64,000 nucleotides of DNA from Tilletia caries (GCA_032718865.1 JALUTQ010000045.1:310001-374000); one strand, 5' to 3'. Counted from the first letter of the stretch, positions 11,133 through 22,618 are shown. Made by a program: numbers and translations. The notes: generated from the sequence alone by a model not told the origin.

Positions 11133-12189
11133 GTTCCAAGAAGGGAGGGGGGGATGGGGGAGGGAGGGAAGAAGATTGGGGATTGATGAATGCTACACTC
11201 ACAGAAGCTGGTTGCTGATTTTTGCAGGCTGCGGTCTGCCGCGCGTAATGCTTTACGGCTTGCTGGAAACTTGTGGAAGGCGGAAGCGAAAGATGGAGGA
11301 AAAGATGGCATGATCAACGATGTGCGAAGAGTGAAGACAAAATTGAGGGGAGATGGGTATATGGTACGATATATGGTACGATAAGAAAAAAAGACAGATG
11401 AGGGACGCGATGCTTTGAGCGATGATTGTCGAATGTAGATAGAGCTGCAAATCAGGCGGGCCGGTAGAGATCAATAGGGAAGCGCACAGAATAGGACTCA
11501 CTTGACAGCTGAGAGGCGGTGGTCAGTTACGCAAGCAACAAATCACCTTGGTCAGATGGTCAGAAGTCCAGGAGTGGGTCATGGTCAGTGATTCAGTGTT
11601 GGCAGTGATTTTTACCGCGTTGGCCGATGGCCGTGGAGATTGGAGATTCTCGCAGACCACAGAGAATCAACAGGCAACGTTGTTGACAGTTGAATGGAAG
11701 AATGAAGATGGAGGGGAGGGGGAGTGCCGGAGTGGGGGATGAACGGCTGCGGGCACTTACGGACCGGCCTCGACCGACATGAAGGAAGATGATGAAATGA
11801 GATGAGGTGGCGACGATATGAGGCAAGAGACTCGACTACAGCTTTAACATATCTAGGAGGGGCGGGAAGAGAAGCGTTCGTCGTTCCCGCCCCCCTTTGC
11901 TGACCTGTTTGAATGGTCACCTCAACTTCCCCCCTCTTTGTACGCCTTCGCCCGCCCTCTTCTAGAGAAACATTCGCCCACCAATGCATCAACTGTATTC
12001 TAGCGCAACAGTCTATGTTACACCCTCATGTTTGTGCGAGCTTCCTTGAGAGGCGGCCATCGCTCGAAATTTGTGACATGGCAGGTCTGCAGAGTATTGC
12101 GAGTTTGCAGGAGAGTGAGTATCTACAACATGTTGAAGGCGAGTACCGGCGTGAACTGCGACGGTACGGAGAAGGGAGAGAGGCAAGGA
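11133..12189. other. spacer, including duplicated upstream sequence
   Basis: About 1.06 kb without a supported gene, between the decayed secreted-protein locus and RPC11. Positions 11,190-11,600 are the second copy of the tandem duplication described at 10,055-10,460. The remainder (11,600-12,189) shows only short frames with no family resemblance. Confidence 0.4.
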
Positions 12190-12672
12190 TCAAGCCTCCC
12201 GCCACCGGTGCTGGCATGAATCTCTTGTGCACTTGAAGAATTGTGTCACTGTGGGAGAAAAGGCCAATTGTCAGTCCCCGGGTAGAGCTCAAGAGATGGA
12301 TCTGCCCCCTTACTCACTGGGCTCGTCGGCAGAGCGAGTCTGGATCAGCATGAAGTACGCCTCTTCGTTGTCGCACTTCGGGCAAACAGCTGAGTGAGGG
12401 CAAAAAGGGTCAGTCCCATCCATGCTCGAAAGAAAAATAATTATTGGGCAAAGGGAGGGGAAATACGCACCCTTGGTCTTATCGACGTTCTTCCACTGGT
12501 CCTCCCCACCCATCACGTCGTCGACCTGTTTCCGCACCAGCTTGACTTTGGCCGTCACCTGGGCCCCGGGCACGATGGCGTACTCGTACGGACAGGAGGG
12601 GCAGACCCACTTGTTCACTCCGCTGTCCTTGGAGACGGTCACCATGTTGCCGCATGTCTTGCAGAACATCAT
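12190..12672 (-). CDS. RPC11: RNA polymerase III subunit C11 (POLR3K/RPC11)
   Basis: Small Pol III subunit needed for RNA cleavage, termination and reinitiation. Exons 12672-12471, 12389-12318, 12248-12190 (110 aa; human POLR3K is 108). The N-terminal zinc ribbon begins MMFCKTCGN with the second cysteine pair in WVCPSCPY. The linker carries VDDVMGGEDQWKNVD. The C-terminal TFIIS-like ribbon has AVCPKCDNEEAYFM, then the catalytic-hairpin signature QTRSADEPMT and the last pair in FFKCTRDSCQHRWRE. The second donor falls inside the codon of DEP-M, and splicing restores the hairpin exactly, which fixes the gene model. The start is the first of two adjacent Met codons. Confidence 0.95.
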
Positions 12673-13312
12673 CTTGGGGCGGGGATGGGGGGAAAGCCCA
12701 CGAACTTCCGAGGCGTACCTTCTGCTTTCGTCTTGTTTCCTTGCTGGATGACTTTGGTCTGTGTCGTCGACGAGAAAGGGCTTCGAAAAAAATTTCTTGA
12801 GCCTTTGGCTCAATCTCATTCGCCTCATCTCACGACACCCTCTTATTAGCGCCACAGCCATTGAATCTCATGGAGTTCATCAGCTGTTTTATGCTTGGAT
12901 TTCGGTCATCCGGAGAAGAGAGGGGGGGCGAAAGGGAACAGGAAGAGATCCCTGGAGGTGGGAGGTAGCCAGGAAAGAGACAAGAGAAAGAGAAAACACA
13001 GAATGGGGAGGGGGGAAACAAAGCAGCAATTCAAAGGGGAGGGCGGTGGGTTCGTGATAGGACGGGTACGTGTACCTCCCGGGTTTCGGCTGTGGAGGGG
13101 ATGTCGTGTGTCGGGGCGGTGTCTTTTTCGCCGCGGTCTGTCTCCGTGGGGGCGGAGAATGGTGTTGTGGCCCGAAGAAGGTGAGGATGGTGGAAGAAAG
13201 CAATAAAGGAGAAAAAGGATGTTTCCGACGCGATGCGACGCGATGAAGGAAAGGGTGTCCATCGTCAAGGGCAGGGAATTACCAACGAGTCCCAAAGGAG
13301 CACAGACTCCCT
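12673..13312. other. intergenic spacer between septin and RPC11
   Basis: About 640 bp between the septin stop and the RPC11 start, both genes on the minus strand, so it must contain the RPC11 promoter and the septin 3' end. The sequence is purine-rich on the plus strand (GGGGGG/GAAAGAG tracts). No ORF here resembles a known protein. Confidence 0.5.
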
Positions 13313-14930
13313 TTACCGCCGCTGGGTGCCCCGTCCGTACCCGTTCTGCATAGCGTCGAGGTCTGCCTCGAGGCCCTTGATATTGGAGTGCGCCATCTCG
13401 AGGTCCTTGTTGAGCCTGTCCCGCTCGGCAATCAAGTGCTGCTCCCACTGACGGAAGCGAGCCTCCTCCAACTTGACCTGCTCGGTAAACTTCTTCCTAA
13501 GCGCCTCCTCCTCCTCCTTGAACTTCGGGTTGTCGAGCTTCTTCACCTTGGGCTCGCCAAACTTGCGGGTCTCCATCTGGGCCTGCCGGTAGTTCTCGTA
13601 GTGGAGCTCCTCGGTGGTTGTGATGAGGTCGAGCATGTGTGTGCGGATGAGGAGGGAGCGGAGCTTCTTGAAGTCGCAGTGCTCCTCGTTCTCCACCTCG
13701 GCGACGCCCCAGAGGTATTCGCGGCCTTTGACTGCCCGGCCGTCGGGGGTTTGGACGTCCTGGGTGGAGCCGATGATGGAGAATGGCATGGCTGCCATGA
13801 GGGTCTTGGCGTGTTCTGCGGATGCCTCGTCGTCAGTCTCGACTGGTGGCTGGTACACCTTGATGTTCTGGTGGTTGATGACTTCGCGAATCTGCGAAAG
13901 GTGACGCGTTGGAGCGGAAATCAGTATATGAAAAATCTGGATCAGTGGGGGGAATGAAGGGTAAACTCACTCGCTGCTTGAAGACGGCAAGGTCGGCTTG
14001 GGTGAGGGTGTCGGCCTTGGCGATGACGGGGATGAGGTTAGCGCGAGTGCCGAGACGCTTCATGATCTCGATGTCGAGCGGCTTAAGGGTGTGTCCGGTG
14101 GGGCGGATGAAGTAGAGGCAGGCATGCACGCGGAGGTCGGTCTTGGCCTTACGCTCCGGTTGTTGCTCCTGACGCATGTATGTCTCGTGCTGGTCGTCGA
14201 TGAAGTCGACGATGGGTGCCCACGAGTCGCGGTTGTTGACGTAGTCGCCGAAGCCGGGGGTGTCGATCACGGTGAGCTTGACCTTGAACTGCTTCTCCTC
14301 GAGCTCGGCCTTGATGATGTCGACCTCGACTGTCTTGTCGAGTTGCTTGGCCTGGCGACGGGTGTAGTCCTTGCCGGTTGCGAGCTCAGTGCTGAAGAGG
14401 GTGTTGATCACTGGAAGGGGGATATGCGGTGTCAGGATGGGTCAGATAGCAGGGATCGAATACCTGCGCATGAATGCGCTTGATTGGAGGCATGCATGAT
14501 GGCAGGCGCACCGGGACAGCTACTCACGCGTTGTCTTTCCAACACCAGACTCGCCGACGACCATGAGGGTGAAGTGAGCACCAGCCTGCGGGGGGGAATC
14601 AGATAGGAGGGAGAGGTGGGATGAGCATGTGAGTTGAGGATCGAACCGAGATTGTTGTGAGCTGTGGCAGCGTGCTCACCTTGGCGACGATCTAGAAGGA
14701 CGTGGTTGGCAGATGGACAGGGAAGAAGGGGGCGCGTGGGTCAGTGTCTGGAGTGGGAATGCAGCATGGCAGCGGGGAGCGTACGTACCTTATGCCGCTG
14801 GTTGGGCAGGTTGGCGATGCCTGTTGTAGGAAGCAAGAAGAAGACGGGGAGAGTCAGGGCAGTGTATGCTGTGTGCTGTACCCGGCCAGGCAGCGTGCAG
14901 AAGTCACTTACCGATGCCGTTTGCGGCCAT
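13313..14930 (-). CDS. CDC12: septin, Cdc12 type
   Basis: GTP-binding cytoskeletal protein that forms hetero-oligomeric filaments at bud necks and septa. Exons 14930-14912, 14820-14789, 14691-14680, 14585-14528, 14410-13971, 13891-13313 (379 aa). The N-terminus GIANLPNQRHK is typical of Cdc12-type septins. GTPase motifs: P-loop GESGVGKTT (about residues 32-40), G3 DTPGFGD, G4 AKAD. The septin-unique element follows (WGVAEVENEEHCDF), then a C-terminal coiled coil (EEEALRKKF...DRLNKDLEMAH). The third exon is only 12 nt and encodes the four residues IVAK; without it the conserved helix before the P-loop is lost. It is divergently transcribed from MRP10. Confidence 0.93.
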
Positions 14931-15251
14931 GTTCGGAGAGTGCTGAGGGAGGGGATGGGTGGACGAGGGCGAGGGCGAGGGCGAGGGCGAGAGTGTCGAC
15001 TGTGGGTGAGTCGAGGATGGCCTGGTTCCGTTGGTGGTGGCTGGTGGATGCTGTCCAGCTCGAGCTCGCTGCTGGAATCACTCGCTCGCTGGCTGAGTGG
15101 CTGGCTGAGAAGGTCACTCCAGTGATCATCGCACCACGTGGCAGTCCATGATCACTCACCCACTCACTCACTCACCTTCCCGACCTTCCGATCTTCCAAC
15201 TGACCCGCTTCACTCAGCACACTCTCACACACACACGAGGATAGACAGACC
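14931..15251. promoter_or_regulatory. divergent promoter region of septin and MRP10
   Basis: About 321 bp between two divergent start codons. It contains a (GAGGGC)n tract near 14,960-14,990, a CACGTG E-box near 15,135 and a (CTCA)n tract near 15,155-15,175. No TATA box was assigned. Confidence 0.45.
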
Positions 15252-15576
15252 ATGAAGATCCCCCGCCTAAGAGTGCGCGCACGCAAAGAGGCACGCGCAA
15301 CCCCCTGCGCAGCCGAGTTCGCAACCATGCTCGCCTGCTGGGCCTCCGCGAGCGACTTCAACAGCGCAGGGCCATGCGCAGACGCAGCCAAGGCACTCCA
15401 GGACTGCATGCGCAACAAGGCCGTCAGCAAGGTCCCTGCAAAATCCGTTAGTCCTTCAATCTTGCTTTAGATCTAGCAGGCGCTTGCGTTTCGCTCAACT
15501 TGGCTCTGCTTCTTGTCTCATCTCTCTTCTACAGACCATCAACTACCACCTGGCAAGAGCTGGGAAAAATCTCTGA
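15252..15576 (+). CDS. MRP10: mitochondrial small ribosomal subunit protein Mrp10 (mS37, CHCH domain)
   Basis: CHCH-domain protein of the mitochondrial small ribosomal subunit. Exons 15252-15446 and 15535-15576 (78 aa); the intron donor is GTTAGT. A twin CX9C motif is visible: C19/C29 and C42/C52. The basic N-terminus (PRLRVRARKEA) suits rRNA contact. The second exon supplies the family's C-terminal TINYHLAR segment, which confirms the splice. Import would use the Mia40 disulfide relay, as known for this family. Confidence 0.9.
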
Positions 15577-15960
15577 AGCTACCTCTCTGGCGCGCTCCCT
15601 AGGACCCAACCCACTCCCACTCCCCATCTCGACTCGACTCGACTCGGCTCGTTCCGCCCTCCGTCACTCACTCGCCCGTCCTGCTCGACCGCCTCGACAT
15701 TTCGCGCAAGCCCTTTGTACCATCAGCCCCATCGCACATAATCTCAAATCTTTTGTCCACGCCCGCGACCGCTCTCTTGGGCGTTAAGGCGGAATACTTT
15801 TCCTCCCTCAGCAACGTCGTAACGCCTTCTCTCGGACAGGAAAACACATGAATATGGGAGCGGGAGGAAAGTGTCTCTTTTGATATTTGAATTGGAATTG
15901 GTGGATGAATGTATGATGCGATGTATATATCTTTGGGGGATGGAGCGGAAAGAAAGAACC
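15577..15960. other. convergent 3' spacer (MRP10 / calcipressin)
   Basis: About 384 bp between two convergent stop codons, expected to hold both 3' UTRs and polyadenylation sites. Repeats of CTCGACTCGACTCGG near 15,628-15,645. No coding sequence recognised. Confidence 0.5.
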
Positions 15961-17398
15961 TTACGCCAGCGGCGGTCGGCCCGTCGGCGTGATCCTCTTT
16001 CCTCCTCCCCCTCCTTCTTCTCCCAACTCCCCACCCAATCCCAGCCCGCCCCCCGCCGGACTATCAAGCTTCAAAGCCGAAAACGGCTCCTCCACCCGTC
16101 CCGTATCGTCGCTCAAAGGCACCACAATCGGCGAAGGCGAATACATGCTCTCGACCGTAGCCTTGACAGAGCTGATACTCATCCCCGCCCGAGGCTGCAG
16201 CTGGGCCCGTCGCTCCGCATCCTCGTCGTCCGACCCGTCTTCGAACGCTTGGACCGTCACGCCTGGTACGCTGATCAGGACTGCGTCGTCGGCATGGTCA
16301 GTTGGCGAGAGTGCCTCCGCCTTCGGTTGGTCAGGATGAGCTTGGGGTTGAGCTTGCGCGATCCGGTCCATGAACGGTGTTGGGCGGGCTTGGGTCGACC
16401 CGGGGAATGCGGCCTGGCGACGGGAGACTTTAGCCTCGGAAGGCGGTATCACCAGACTCGGAGGACCCAAACTTCCCTTCCTTCCATGTCCCATCTTGCC
16501 CGTCGTCGTCTTCCCACCCGTCCCCTTCGAAGCACCACCTTCATCATGAGCAACAAGCGGAGCCGCTTTCCAACTATGCACCGCCCCGCCCTGATCGCGC
16601 AAGTCGCCTAGGGCTTTCATCAGATCCCACGCCAGCGTGTCCCGGTTCGGCGGATCTTCTTTGATGGGCTCCCAGCCGACGGGCGGTGAGCCGGGGGGCG
16701 AGATCAGGAAGTTCTTGTCTGTTGTTGGCACGGCGAGGGCGTCGTCTGAGTGAGAGGCCAGTAGGACGGAGGACGGAGGGCCGTGGTAGACTCGCATCGC
16801 GGAACTGGTGCAGGGTGTAAGAGCAAAAATGAGTCACCCGCAAGTCATTCCGTTATTCCGTCCAAAAGAAAAAGAAAAAAGCTCACCCATTACGCGCCGC
16901 TTTGCCCTCCGCCTTCTTCGGAGGCCACTCCATCAACCTCTCCTCCTCCTCCTCATCCACATCCTCTTCCCCCACCTCGCCCCCATCCTCCTCAAACCCC
17001 CACAACAGCCGATCCAGCGCCTCCTTCGCCCTCCCCGCGCTCTCCTGGCCCCTCGACAACACTCCCTCCGCCCGACTGCCCGGAGCCTCAATCCCGTCCT
17101 CGAAGACGACGAGGGCGCGGTTCATGCTGGGTAAAGGGGTCCAGCTTTGGAGCGGGCCGTAGGCGTGCAGGAGGTCGAGGAGGGAGGAGAGCAGGTCTGG
17201 TGCTTGGAAGAGGGAGTCGGGGAGGGAGGTTAGGATTAGGGTGTTTGTGATCGTTAGGGCCTTCTTTTTGGGGGATGGGGAACTTGGTTTTGGTTCGGAT
17301 TGGGATGGGCTTGGGTCTGTTTCTGTGCGGGTGGCTGAGGGGTTGTTGATGTTCTCTGACGGCCACTCGATTGATCCCTCGAGCCGAGCGAGGATAGC
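15961..17398 (-). CDS. calcipressin (RCAN family calcineurin regulator), 5' end unresolved
   Basis: Calcineurin-binding regulator. Supported exons 17398-16887 and 16804-15961 (451 codons), joined by an 82-nt intron. The RRM-like domain starts ITNTLILTSLPDSLF. After a Glu-rich insert comes MRVYHGPP, then the calcipressin signature FLISPPGSPPVGWEP with its conserved SPP phosphorylation-type motif, and EDPPNRDTLAWDLM. The C-terminal tail is long and disordered, with a docking-like segment (about VLISVPGVTVQAFE). The upstream exon cannot be fixed: the first supported exon follows a good acceptor (CACAG) and a branch-like CTGAT, but no in-frame AUG with a credible donor was found up to the next gene. 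Either the start is non-AUG, or exon 1 overlaps the pICln 3' end, or a base is wrong. Confidence 0.82.
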
Positions 17399-17726
17399 CT
17401 GTGGAAACGAGCAGGAAGATTGATCAGTTTATTCATGCCTGCTCCGTTTGGAATCGTGTGAGAGCCCGGGGAGTGGGAAAAGCGTGAACAGCCTGTAAGG
17501 GTTCATTCACATGGAAGGGAAACTCAGCTGGGACGCCCACCGCCTCTCAGTCCGACGCAACTCGTTCAACGACAAGCTCACAATGCAGGAAAGAGGAGTT
17601 GAACCTCCGATGGATTACTGCGGGGCCCAAGGGATCGACTGCTTCCCCCGTTCCCGTTTCCTCCTTTTTGTTGTTGTTAATGATGCCACCCTTCACTTTT
17701 TATATCTTTATCCCCCCCCCCTCCCC
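17399..17726. promoter_or_regulatory. calcipressin upstream region
   Basis: About 328 bp between calcipressin's first supported exon and the pICln stop, both genes on the minus strand. On the minus strand it has a GATATAAAAAG element near 17,690-17,700 (possible TATA box) and candidate donors GTGAGC (about 17,580) and GTGAAT (about 17,510). Calcipressin exon 1 should lie here. A tRNA-like B-box near 17,595 is discussed under rejected items. Confidence 0.4.
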
Positions 17727-18811
17727 TCAGTAAGGACGGAATCTCGAGTCAGGAGTCTGGAAGTCCGCTCTCACCCTGCCAGTATCCGAGAGGCCCTCGG
17801 CCCCATCTCCATTCGGAACCCCCGTCCCTGCCGCCGCCGCGATGGACGAAGTCGAGTCCTCCATCGCATCATCAAACGCGCCCTGAGCCGAGAGCGCACT
17901 CATATCGAGCACGGGCCCACCGACGCCGAGCATGCCGGTGCCGAAGGCACCGAGGGAGGCGAAGGGGTGGCCCCCGCCGCCTGAGGCGTCTTGGCCGTCG
18001 GTGCCGAGGGAGGGGTGGAGGGAGGCGCAGTAGGAGAGCATGTCGAAGAGGGGTTCGACTGGGAAGGTAGGGAAGGGATCAAGTCAGTTTGATCTGGGCT
18101 GGTTACCCGAGGAATCAACAGAGGGGAGAAGGACTCACGTTGGTCGGGTCGTTGCGGTAAGAGCCACAGCTCTCTGAGCGTGTTTACATCGTCGTCCGCC
18201 TCCTCCTCCTCATCAGCATCATCGTCCATGCCATCCTCATCCTCGCCATTCCCATCGCCCACACCACCCGATCCGTACGGCACCGCATGTCCATCCCCAT
18301 CATTCTCGTCGTTCTTACCGGCGTTGTCGTCTAATTGGCAGTAAAGACATGCTGTGGAGCCGGAGGCTTCTGCGAGGGCTTGGAGGCCTTCGGGGATGGA
18401 GCGGGAGATGGCGTGGAGGGAGACGGTGGGGAAGTCGACGGAGAAGCCTTTGCTTGAGGCTGGGTCTAGGAAGGAGAGGGAGCTGTAGAGCGAAGTGAAA
18501 AGGAGAGAGAGAGAGAAAGGGTAAGAAGGCACTTTGGACACATGCACACGCAGGTCAGAATCCCATAGAAAAACTCACTCGTTTGTGACATAGAGACTTC
18601 CCTGCGCCTGCCACTGCGGGTACGCGCCGCCCTGCGCCTCTGCAGACGAAGGGGGAGGCAGGCCGGGGTCGAGCAGCGCGGTGGCCGACTCGAGGAGCGT
18701 GCGGAGGGTGGGTGCCAGACCGACAAAGGTGCCCGGTGTGGCCCGTTCGGTGGGCGCGTCTGCATCCGGGCGGATGAAGCGCGGAGGCTCGGAGATGGCA
18801 GTCAGCGGCAT
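17727..18811 (-). CDS. pICln (CLNS1A-like methylosome subunit)
   Basis: Homologue of pICln, the PH-like chaperone that delivers Sm proteins for arginine methylation and snRNP assembly (historically called a chloride-conductance regulator). Exons 18811-18579, 18482-18139, 18058-17727 (302 aa); phases agree. Family blocks: GSLYVTN then SLSFLDP (the strand pair after the first splice), GFSVDFPTVSLHAISR, then an acidic loop (DEDGMDDDADEEEE, about residues 150-175), LRELWLLPQ, and LEPLFDMLSYCASLHP. The protein is longer than the human one (237 aa) because the N-terminal segment and the acidic loop are extended. It shares a 200-bp divergent promoter region (18,812-19,013) with the DHHC gene. Confidence 0.85.
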
Positions 18812-19013
18812 GACTACCTTGAGCTTCTTGTCTTGTTCCTCCTGCCTTGTTGTCTGAGCTGAGCTCGTTCGATGACGGCGGCGAGGAAGAGGATGATGCT
18901 GAAACGATGAGACCTGAACCTCATTTCGCTCAGAGGGGGAGCATGCCTTTGCTCAAGAGTCAAGACCATCACTCGGCCAAGTCAGCTCTTCCCACTGACA
19001 CACTCGCAGGCAG

Positions 19014-21791
19014 ATGTCGGAGCGCAGCCCGCAGCCGGACCTCGAGGCCGCGCCGTCCCAACCAGCCCAGCATGATGAGGAAGAACAGCAGGCTCGCAAG
19101 CAGAAGGCCGAACCCGAGCCTCCCGCATGCGTGAAGAGCCTGCAACGCTGCGCAGCCCGCTTGAACGAGTGGGAGCGCAAGCAAGCCTCCATCGCCCGAC
19201 AGCGCGAACACACAGTCTCTGCACCGGACAAGCCTGAGCCGTTGGTGAACCGATTCGCGACGGTGCCGATCGTGGCCATCATTCTGATCTGGGTCGCCAT
19301 CGTCTATCTCTGGCGGATCATCTACCCAGCATTGGCGGCGCATTCGAACGCCCTCGCGACAAGGGCCCAGGGTATCGGGCTCTGCGTTGGGTTCTGCATC
19401 CTGTGGGGGATGACGGTCTGGTCCTGGATCGTCGCTGTGGCTGCCCAGCCCGGGTTCGCGAAGGACTTCCTGCCCCAATCTGACCCGCCTGCTCGACAAC
19501 CCAATACCAACCCGTACCCGACCCAATTTGAACAGGATCCCATTCTCTACAACGGGCCGGTGGAGAGCCGTGCGGGCGGCCAGGTGGGCGGTGCGGAATA
19601 TGGGAATTTGAATCATGGGTCGGGAGAGGATACGCCAGATCCACCAGGTATCCTATCCTCTGCCCTTCCCATCGCGTCCGCGCCCAAGGACAGTTGCGAG
19701 ACACCCGTCCTCAGCACAAGCGCCCGCTCCGGCGCAGGAACCGACACCACAGCCGTCTCCCGCTCAGCAGCCTTTCTCGGCAAGAGCCCGGACGACAGCA
19801 TGTTCGACAAGGACGTCATGCAGCACGGCGGTCAGGGTCAGGGTCAGGGTCAGGGTCAGGGTCAGGGTGTCTCTTCCTTTCCTTCTCCCCAGCCTTCGCG
19901 CCGGACTCGGTCGGCTTCCATTGCGTCTTCGGTCACGGGTTTGCCTCCCAGTCCTAAGCTAGGGACGGACACTGCGCTGCCTTCGCATCATGCGGAGGAC
20001 GACGATGACGATGCGGGGCATCATATGACGATGAATGGCGGGCCTGCGCATGCGCGAGAATCGACGTCGGCTGAAATACCGCGGAGATCGGACGAATCCT
20101 TTGCGATGCCCGGAGGACTACCCGCCCACGCCCAGGAATACGAGTGGGAAAATACAGATCCCCCCGCCCATCATATGTCCCTACAAGACGCCATGAGTCA
20201 AGGCCCACCGACCGAAAGTAGACATACCACCTTCCCATCGACGCCCAGCGGGAGAGGAGCTTCGAACTTCCTACCTATACCCCAGCGGTATCCGAACGTG
20301 GTGCCGTTGCTCGCGCCCGTGGAGGACGTGCCGTCGCGGTACTGCCACTGGTGTAAGATTGTGAAGCCTCCGCGGACACATCATTGTAAGAAGTGTGGCG
20401 CCTGTGTGCTGAAGATGGACCATCACTGTGTACGTACAGTTTCCCCCCACTTTCGTTTTTCTGCTATTTAATTGGGGGCCCCATGGTGTACTGACCCTCT
20501 CCCCGTTCCTTTTGGACACCAAATTAGCCATGGGTGGGCGGCTGCGTTGGGGCTTTGAACTACCGCTTCTTCCTCATCTTCGTGATGTGGGTCTGTGCCC
20601 TTGTGGTCTTTGTCCTCGTCTCCAATGCGGTCCTCTTCGCTCGTGGCGTTAAAAAGCCAGGGCTCGATCTGCCGCTCGAGAGGCAGTGGCGAATCGATGG
20701 ATACATGATCAGTCTCTTTCCGATGTGAGTCTGCTTGTGTCAGGGCGACCAGGTTGCCTTTTTTTCAAAGGAGTTCAGGATTACTCATCTCTCTTTCCGC
20801 CTTCCATACCCAGTTGTGCCATGTTCGGCATCTTCTCGCTCACCCTCCTGAGCGTGCATATCTACTTGCTAACGACAAATCTGTCTACCATCGAGCAACT
20901 GGCATGGTCGTCACGGTCCAATAGCGAAGATGCCGTCATGGACGGCTGGATGCGACAACCTCTCGAAACGCGTCGACGGGCGCTGGACGACTTTGACCGG
21001 GCCGGTGGCTGGGCAAGAGTGGTACGGAGACGGAACGGCAAAGCCGGCCTGCTCCCTGTGCCCGCGACGTCGACTTCGAGTTCGAGCCTGGACGACCCAG
21101 AGGAGAGAAAGGAGGTCGCGAAGATGAAGAAGAAGGCGGAAGATATGCTGCTCATGCGCTCCGACTGGGCCAGCTGTGGACTCTTCCTCCCGCACAAGTC
21201 GTTCATGCGGCAGATCTTCCTCGACGGCGGACCGTGGGGTGAAGATCGGACGGAGGGGAACCCGTGGTGGCTCGGCGGTTCGGCGGAGCATGGACCGGAG
21301 TGGGAGAAGCTGGTACGTTTGTGCGAGGAGCGCGAGATGGGTGTTGGAGCTGCGGTCGTGCGGAGGACGGGGGAGTTCGCGCGGGCGGCGGGGAACGGAG
21401 AGTTGTGCAGCAAGGAAGCTGGTGGGCGGGGTGTTGCTGGAGCGCGTTCGCGAGAGGCAGCGGCGAAGAGGCAGGTTGCGAAGTTGGAGCGGCATATTCG
21501 GGGACGGCCGAAGGTGCTTGGGTGCCGGGTTGGCGCTGCGCTTGAGAATGCGAGACAGGTGTTTGGCGATCGGCCTTGGGAGTGGGTTTGTGAGTTGCCC
21601 CCTTATTACCCTTTGAAACCTTGACTACTCCCAGGGAAACTGACCGAGCTTCCTTCTTTCCTTTCGTTTCTGCGTACTCAGTGCCGATTGGGAAACCTGT
21701 GCACGATGGCTTGTCGTTCCCGCTCAATCCAAGATTCGGCCCAAATGGTGCCCGCCGACCGCGGGATCAGTGGCCTGCACCACTACAGTAG
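19014..21791 (+). CDS. DHHC-type palmitoyltransferase
   Basis: Protein S-acyltransferase of Golgi/vacuole/plasma membranes. Exons 19014-20429, 20528-20724, 20814-21589, 21682-21791 (832 aa). The first two membrane spans are near residues 80-105 and 120-145. The Cys-rich domain runs [18 protein letters not shown] to DHHC (residues 469-472), and the first intron interrupts it immediately after the catalytic Cys; exon 2 resumes PWVGGCVG. Two more spans follow, then [12 protein letters not shown], matching the family's TTxE motif. The long cytosolic loop before the DHHC domain is disordered and has a GQ repeat from (GGTCAG)n at 19,830-19,866. An acceptor-like CTCGCAG just before the ATG suggests a 5' UTR intron. 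The layout recalls Pfa3/Pfa4 or ZDHHC15/20; the exact subfamily is not decided. Confidence 0.9.
19830..19866 (+). repeat. (GGTCAG)n hexanucleotide repeat within the DHHC gene
   Basis: About six in-frame GGTCAG units encoding alternating Gly-Gln in the disordered loop of the palmitoyltransferase. The unit length is a multiple of three, so expansion or contraction keeps frame. Confidence 0.9.
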
Positions 21792-22062
21792 CGACGATCG
21801 TTGTTCGGCCGTCGCATCAAGAATGGCATGGTACATCCTGCGCGCGTATACCTACACTCTCCTTGTCTCTCTCCAGCCTCCCTCAATCTCTCCGTAATTA
21901 TGGGCATGTCCTTCTTCTCTCTCTTTGCTCTTCCCTAAGTATTCCTACACCTCTTACCCACTGCAAGCAATCGCATGAACAATCCATGTCTTTTTAAAGA
22001 CGCTTCTGCTGTACTGCTTGGTTGAGCAAGTGTGTGGTGGCATTGGGGGAGCAGATGTAATT

Positions 22063-22618
22063 CTATACCAGCGAGAAGAAGTCTGCTTCGCAAAGGCTGG
22101 AAAGAGAGAAGAGTTTCAGTATACGGGGGCCGAAGTCCCCACAACGCGCGAAAGCATCGGTTACTCACACCTCCAACGCCAGCTCTACAGGGATCGTCTT
22201 CTTGAAATCAGGCGCATCCCAATCCTTCGCAAGGGAGTACTGGGAGCACCAGTGCAGATACCTGACGATCACATCCAACACCGACGCGCGCACGTTGAGG
22301 GTGATGGTCTGTGTTTGTGCCTCGGCAAACCCGCCGCCGCCGGTGGCGCTGTCGGTATCGCTGGCGAGGATGTTCTTGATCGTGCCGCCGGTGCAGGTGG
22401 CGACGTTGTAGTCTAGGACGAATGCGAAGCCGTCCTGTGGGATGGGAATTTGGGGAGGGAGAACGGAGCATGACAGGAAAAGAATTGGAAGGGGGCAAAA
22501 AGGACGAAGGATCAGGTACTTGTGAGCTCTCTCTGTCTCATTGCCTTAGGACAGTTTTCAAGGCACTCACCTTGGAGATGAGAGTGACCCACTTCGACTC
22601 CTTCCCGTCCGCTGTCAT
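22063..22618 (-). CDS. ELC1: elongin C
   Basis: Skp1/BTB-fold adaptor that joins elongin A or BC-box proteins to cullin ubiquitin ligases. Exons 22618-22571, 22434-22169, 22096-22063 (115 aa; human is 112). Family blocks: WVTLISK|DGFAFVL across the first splice, GTIKNIL, then a Gly-rich loop in place of the human GPGQF segment, ITLNVRASVLDVIVRYLHW, and APDFKKTIPVELALEV. Reading through the second donor would give a premature stop; splicing the 72-nt intron adds LCEADFFSLV, matching the conserved C-terminal helix. A copia insertion begins 245 bp upstream of the start codon. The 3' end converges with the DHHC gene. Confidence 0.93.

Noticed and set aside
17585..17665. Possible tRNA on the minus strand (GGTTCAACTCC B-box with a pairing T-arm and partial acceptor stem)
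   Set aside because: The anticodon stem does not pair, position 33 is not T, the first acceptor pair mismatches and no T-run terminator follows. It overlaps the calcipressin upstream region.
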